A stretch of 6,084 nucleotides of DNA from Acidobacteriota bacterium (lineage in GTDB: Bacteria; Acidobacteriota; Vicinamibacteria; Vicinamibacterales; UBA8438): NCBI GenBank assembly GCA_012963185.1, contig DTWD01000386.1, forward strand, positions 1-6,084, written 5' to 3'. Position 1 is the first letter of the stretch; every line of letters starts with the position of its first letter. The translations under genes and the position numbers were made by a program. Below are positions 5,361 to 6,084 of the stretch, piece by piece. The notes under the pieces are model-generated. The model made no database searches. It was given only the letters and a program-made list of their open reading frames with translations, and was not told the DNA's origin.

Positions 5361-6084
5361 GTGTTTAAGAGACGGCAACGTGTCGGTTACCTCGTTCTGG
5401 CCGTAGTTCTCGGCCACGTAATCTTGATATCAGCGCAGGTAAATGTACGCCAGGAAGAAAATATCCTTCAGGTGGTTAGCTTCAGTGCACTGGCTGGAAT
5501 AGAGGAGATTATTTCGTTCGGTACAAACGCAGTAGGCACGGCGTGGTTCCGGTATGTGTCTCTTCGTGATGCAGAAGAAGAGAATGCTGTGCTCCGCGAG
5601 TCGATCGATCAACTTGAAGTGCAATTGCAACAACAGAATGCGTTAGCACGGCGGGCTCGATCTCTGCAGCGGTTACTTGAATTACGTAATTCGGCAGAGC
5701 TTTTGACATTAAGTGCACGGGTCATCGCCGTAGATGCGACGCCGTGGTTTCGGACGTTTACGGTCGACCGAGGAACTGGAGATGGAGTTCGGCAAGACCT
5801 TGCGGTTATCGCGCCAAATGGTGTGGTGGGACGAGTTGTAGGGACGCCCGGTCCTCGGGCCGCTAAAGTACAGCTTCTAATCGATCGCAATGCAGCAGCC
5901 GGTGCCTTGATCGAGCGGACACGTGCGGCCGGTGTTGTCACAGGTGTAGATGGACAGTCGCTTCTACGCATGGATTATGTGTCAAACCTTGAAGATGTAC
6001 AAATTGGTGATGCGGTCGTAACGTCCGGAACTGACGGGATTTATCCGAAGGGTTTTGTTATTGGGACCGTTGAAGATGTGCGTC
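5361..6084 (+). CDS. mreC: Rod shape-determining protein MreC, 3' end beyond window
   Basis: MreC is a bitopic inner-membrane protein of the elongasome whose periplasmic domain activates the PBP2/RodA wall synthase and links to MreB and MreD. The frame is open to the window edge, giving 241 residues; complete members are about 270-370. A basic start VFKRRQR precedes the single membrane segment (about 8-28). A charged coiled coil spans roughly 68-108. The periplasmic beta-barrel domain begins near 117. Family signatures seen are Trp129, VDRGTGDGV (135-143), GVVGRVV (154-160), QLLIDRN (171-177), GDAVVTSG (216-223) and YPKGFVIGTV (228-237). GTG 5361 is chosen because it directly precedes the basic segment and membrane helix and has GAGG five bases upstream. 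The frame is open further upstream, but only CTG 5340 could serve as another start there. It is surely co-transcribed with mreB. Confidence 0.95.
   Translation, partial: MFKRRQRVGYLVLAVVLGHVILISAQVNVRQEENILQVVSFSALAGIEEIISFGTNAVGTAWFRYVSLRDAEEENAVLRESIDQLEVQLQQQNALARRARSLQRLLELRNSAELLTLSARVIAVDATPWFRTFTVDRGTGDGVRQDLAVIAPNGVVGRVVGTPGPRAAKVQLLIDRNAAAGALIERTRAAGVVTGVDGQSLLRMDYVSNLEDVQIGDAVVTSGTDGIYPKGFVIGTVEDVR

Noticed and set aside
5430..5971. Several minus-strand open frames opposite the 5' part of mreC
   Set aside because: mreC on the plus strand is clearly coding over the whole stretch, with family motifs; the minus-strand frames are shadows.

Overview
This window looks like a chromosomal housekeeping segment from a Gram-negative bacterium. 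Its four protein genes all serve the cell envelope: sppA (signal peptide peptidase), a ppiD-like periplasmic chaperone/isomerase, mreB (bacterial actin) and the start of mreC. A partial tRNA-Leu gene lies at the left edge. A 67K-type SppA, a PpiD-type protein and an mreBC operon together indicate a rod-shaped diderm. The style of the MreB and PpiD proteins is reminiscent of Acidobacteriota, but that is an impression from protein wording and not a placement. Base composition looks even, near half GC, and nothing suggests horizontal transfer.

Layout. Positions 1-63 (minus strand) hold the 5' part of tRNA-Leu with anticodon CAG, cut by the window edge. A gap of about 100 bases with repeated AGCGAG/CTCGCT half-sites separates it from sppA (168-1886, plus), which is transcribed divergently. 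sppA converges on ppiD (1902-3827, minus) with only 15 bases between the two stop codons. A 454-base gap (3828-4281) then separates ppiD from the divergent mreB (4282-5310, plus). Its left part carries a plausible ppiD promoter. Its right part carries an element with several strong inverted repeats just upstream of mreB. mreB is followed after 50 bases by mreC (5361 to the window end, incomplete), clearly in one operon.

How the genes fit together. MreB filaments in the cytoplasm and the inner-membrane protein MreC belong to the elongasome that directs lateral cell-wall synthesis. The PpiD-like protein is a membrane-anchored periplasmic folding factor for exported proteins. SppA is a membrane-bound protease that degrades signal peptides left after secretion. 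The pairing is functionally coherent, but the genes are not one operon: ppiD and mreB are divergent.

No mobile element, CRISPR array, defence cassette or clearly new protein system is visible. The most interesting unexplained signals are in the non-coding DNA upstream of mreB: a structured element at about 4145-4234, and AATTGAG/CTCAATT repeats that overlap the mreB TTG start codon and could pair with it.
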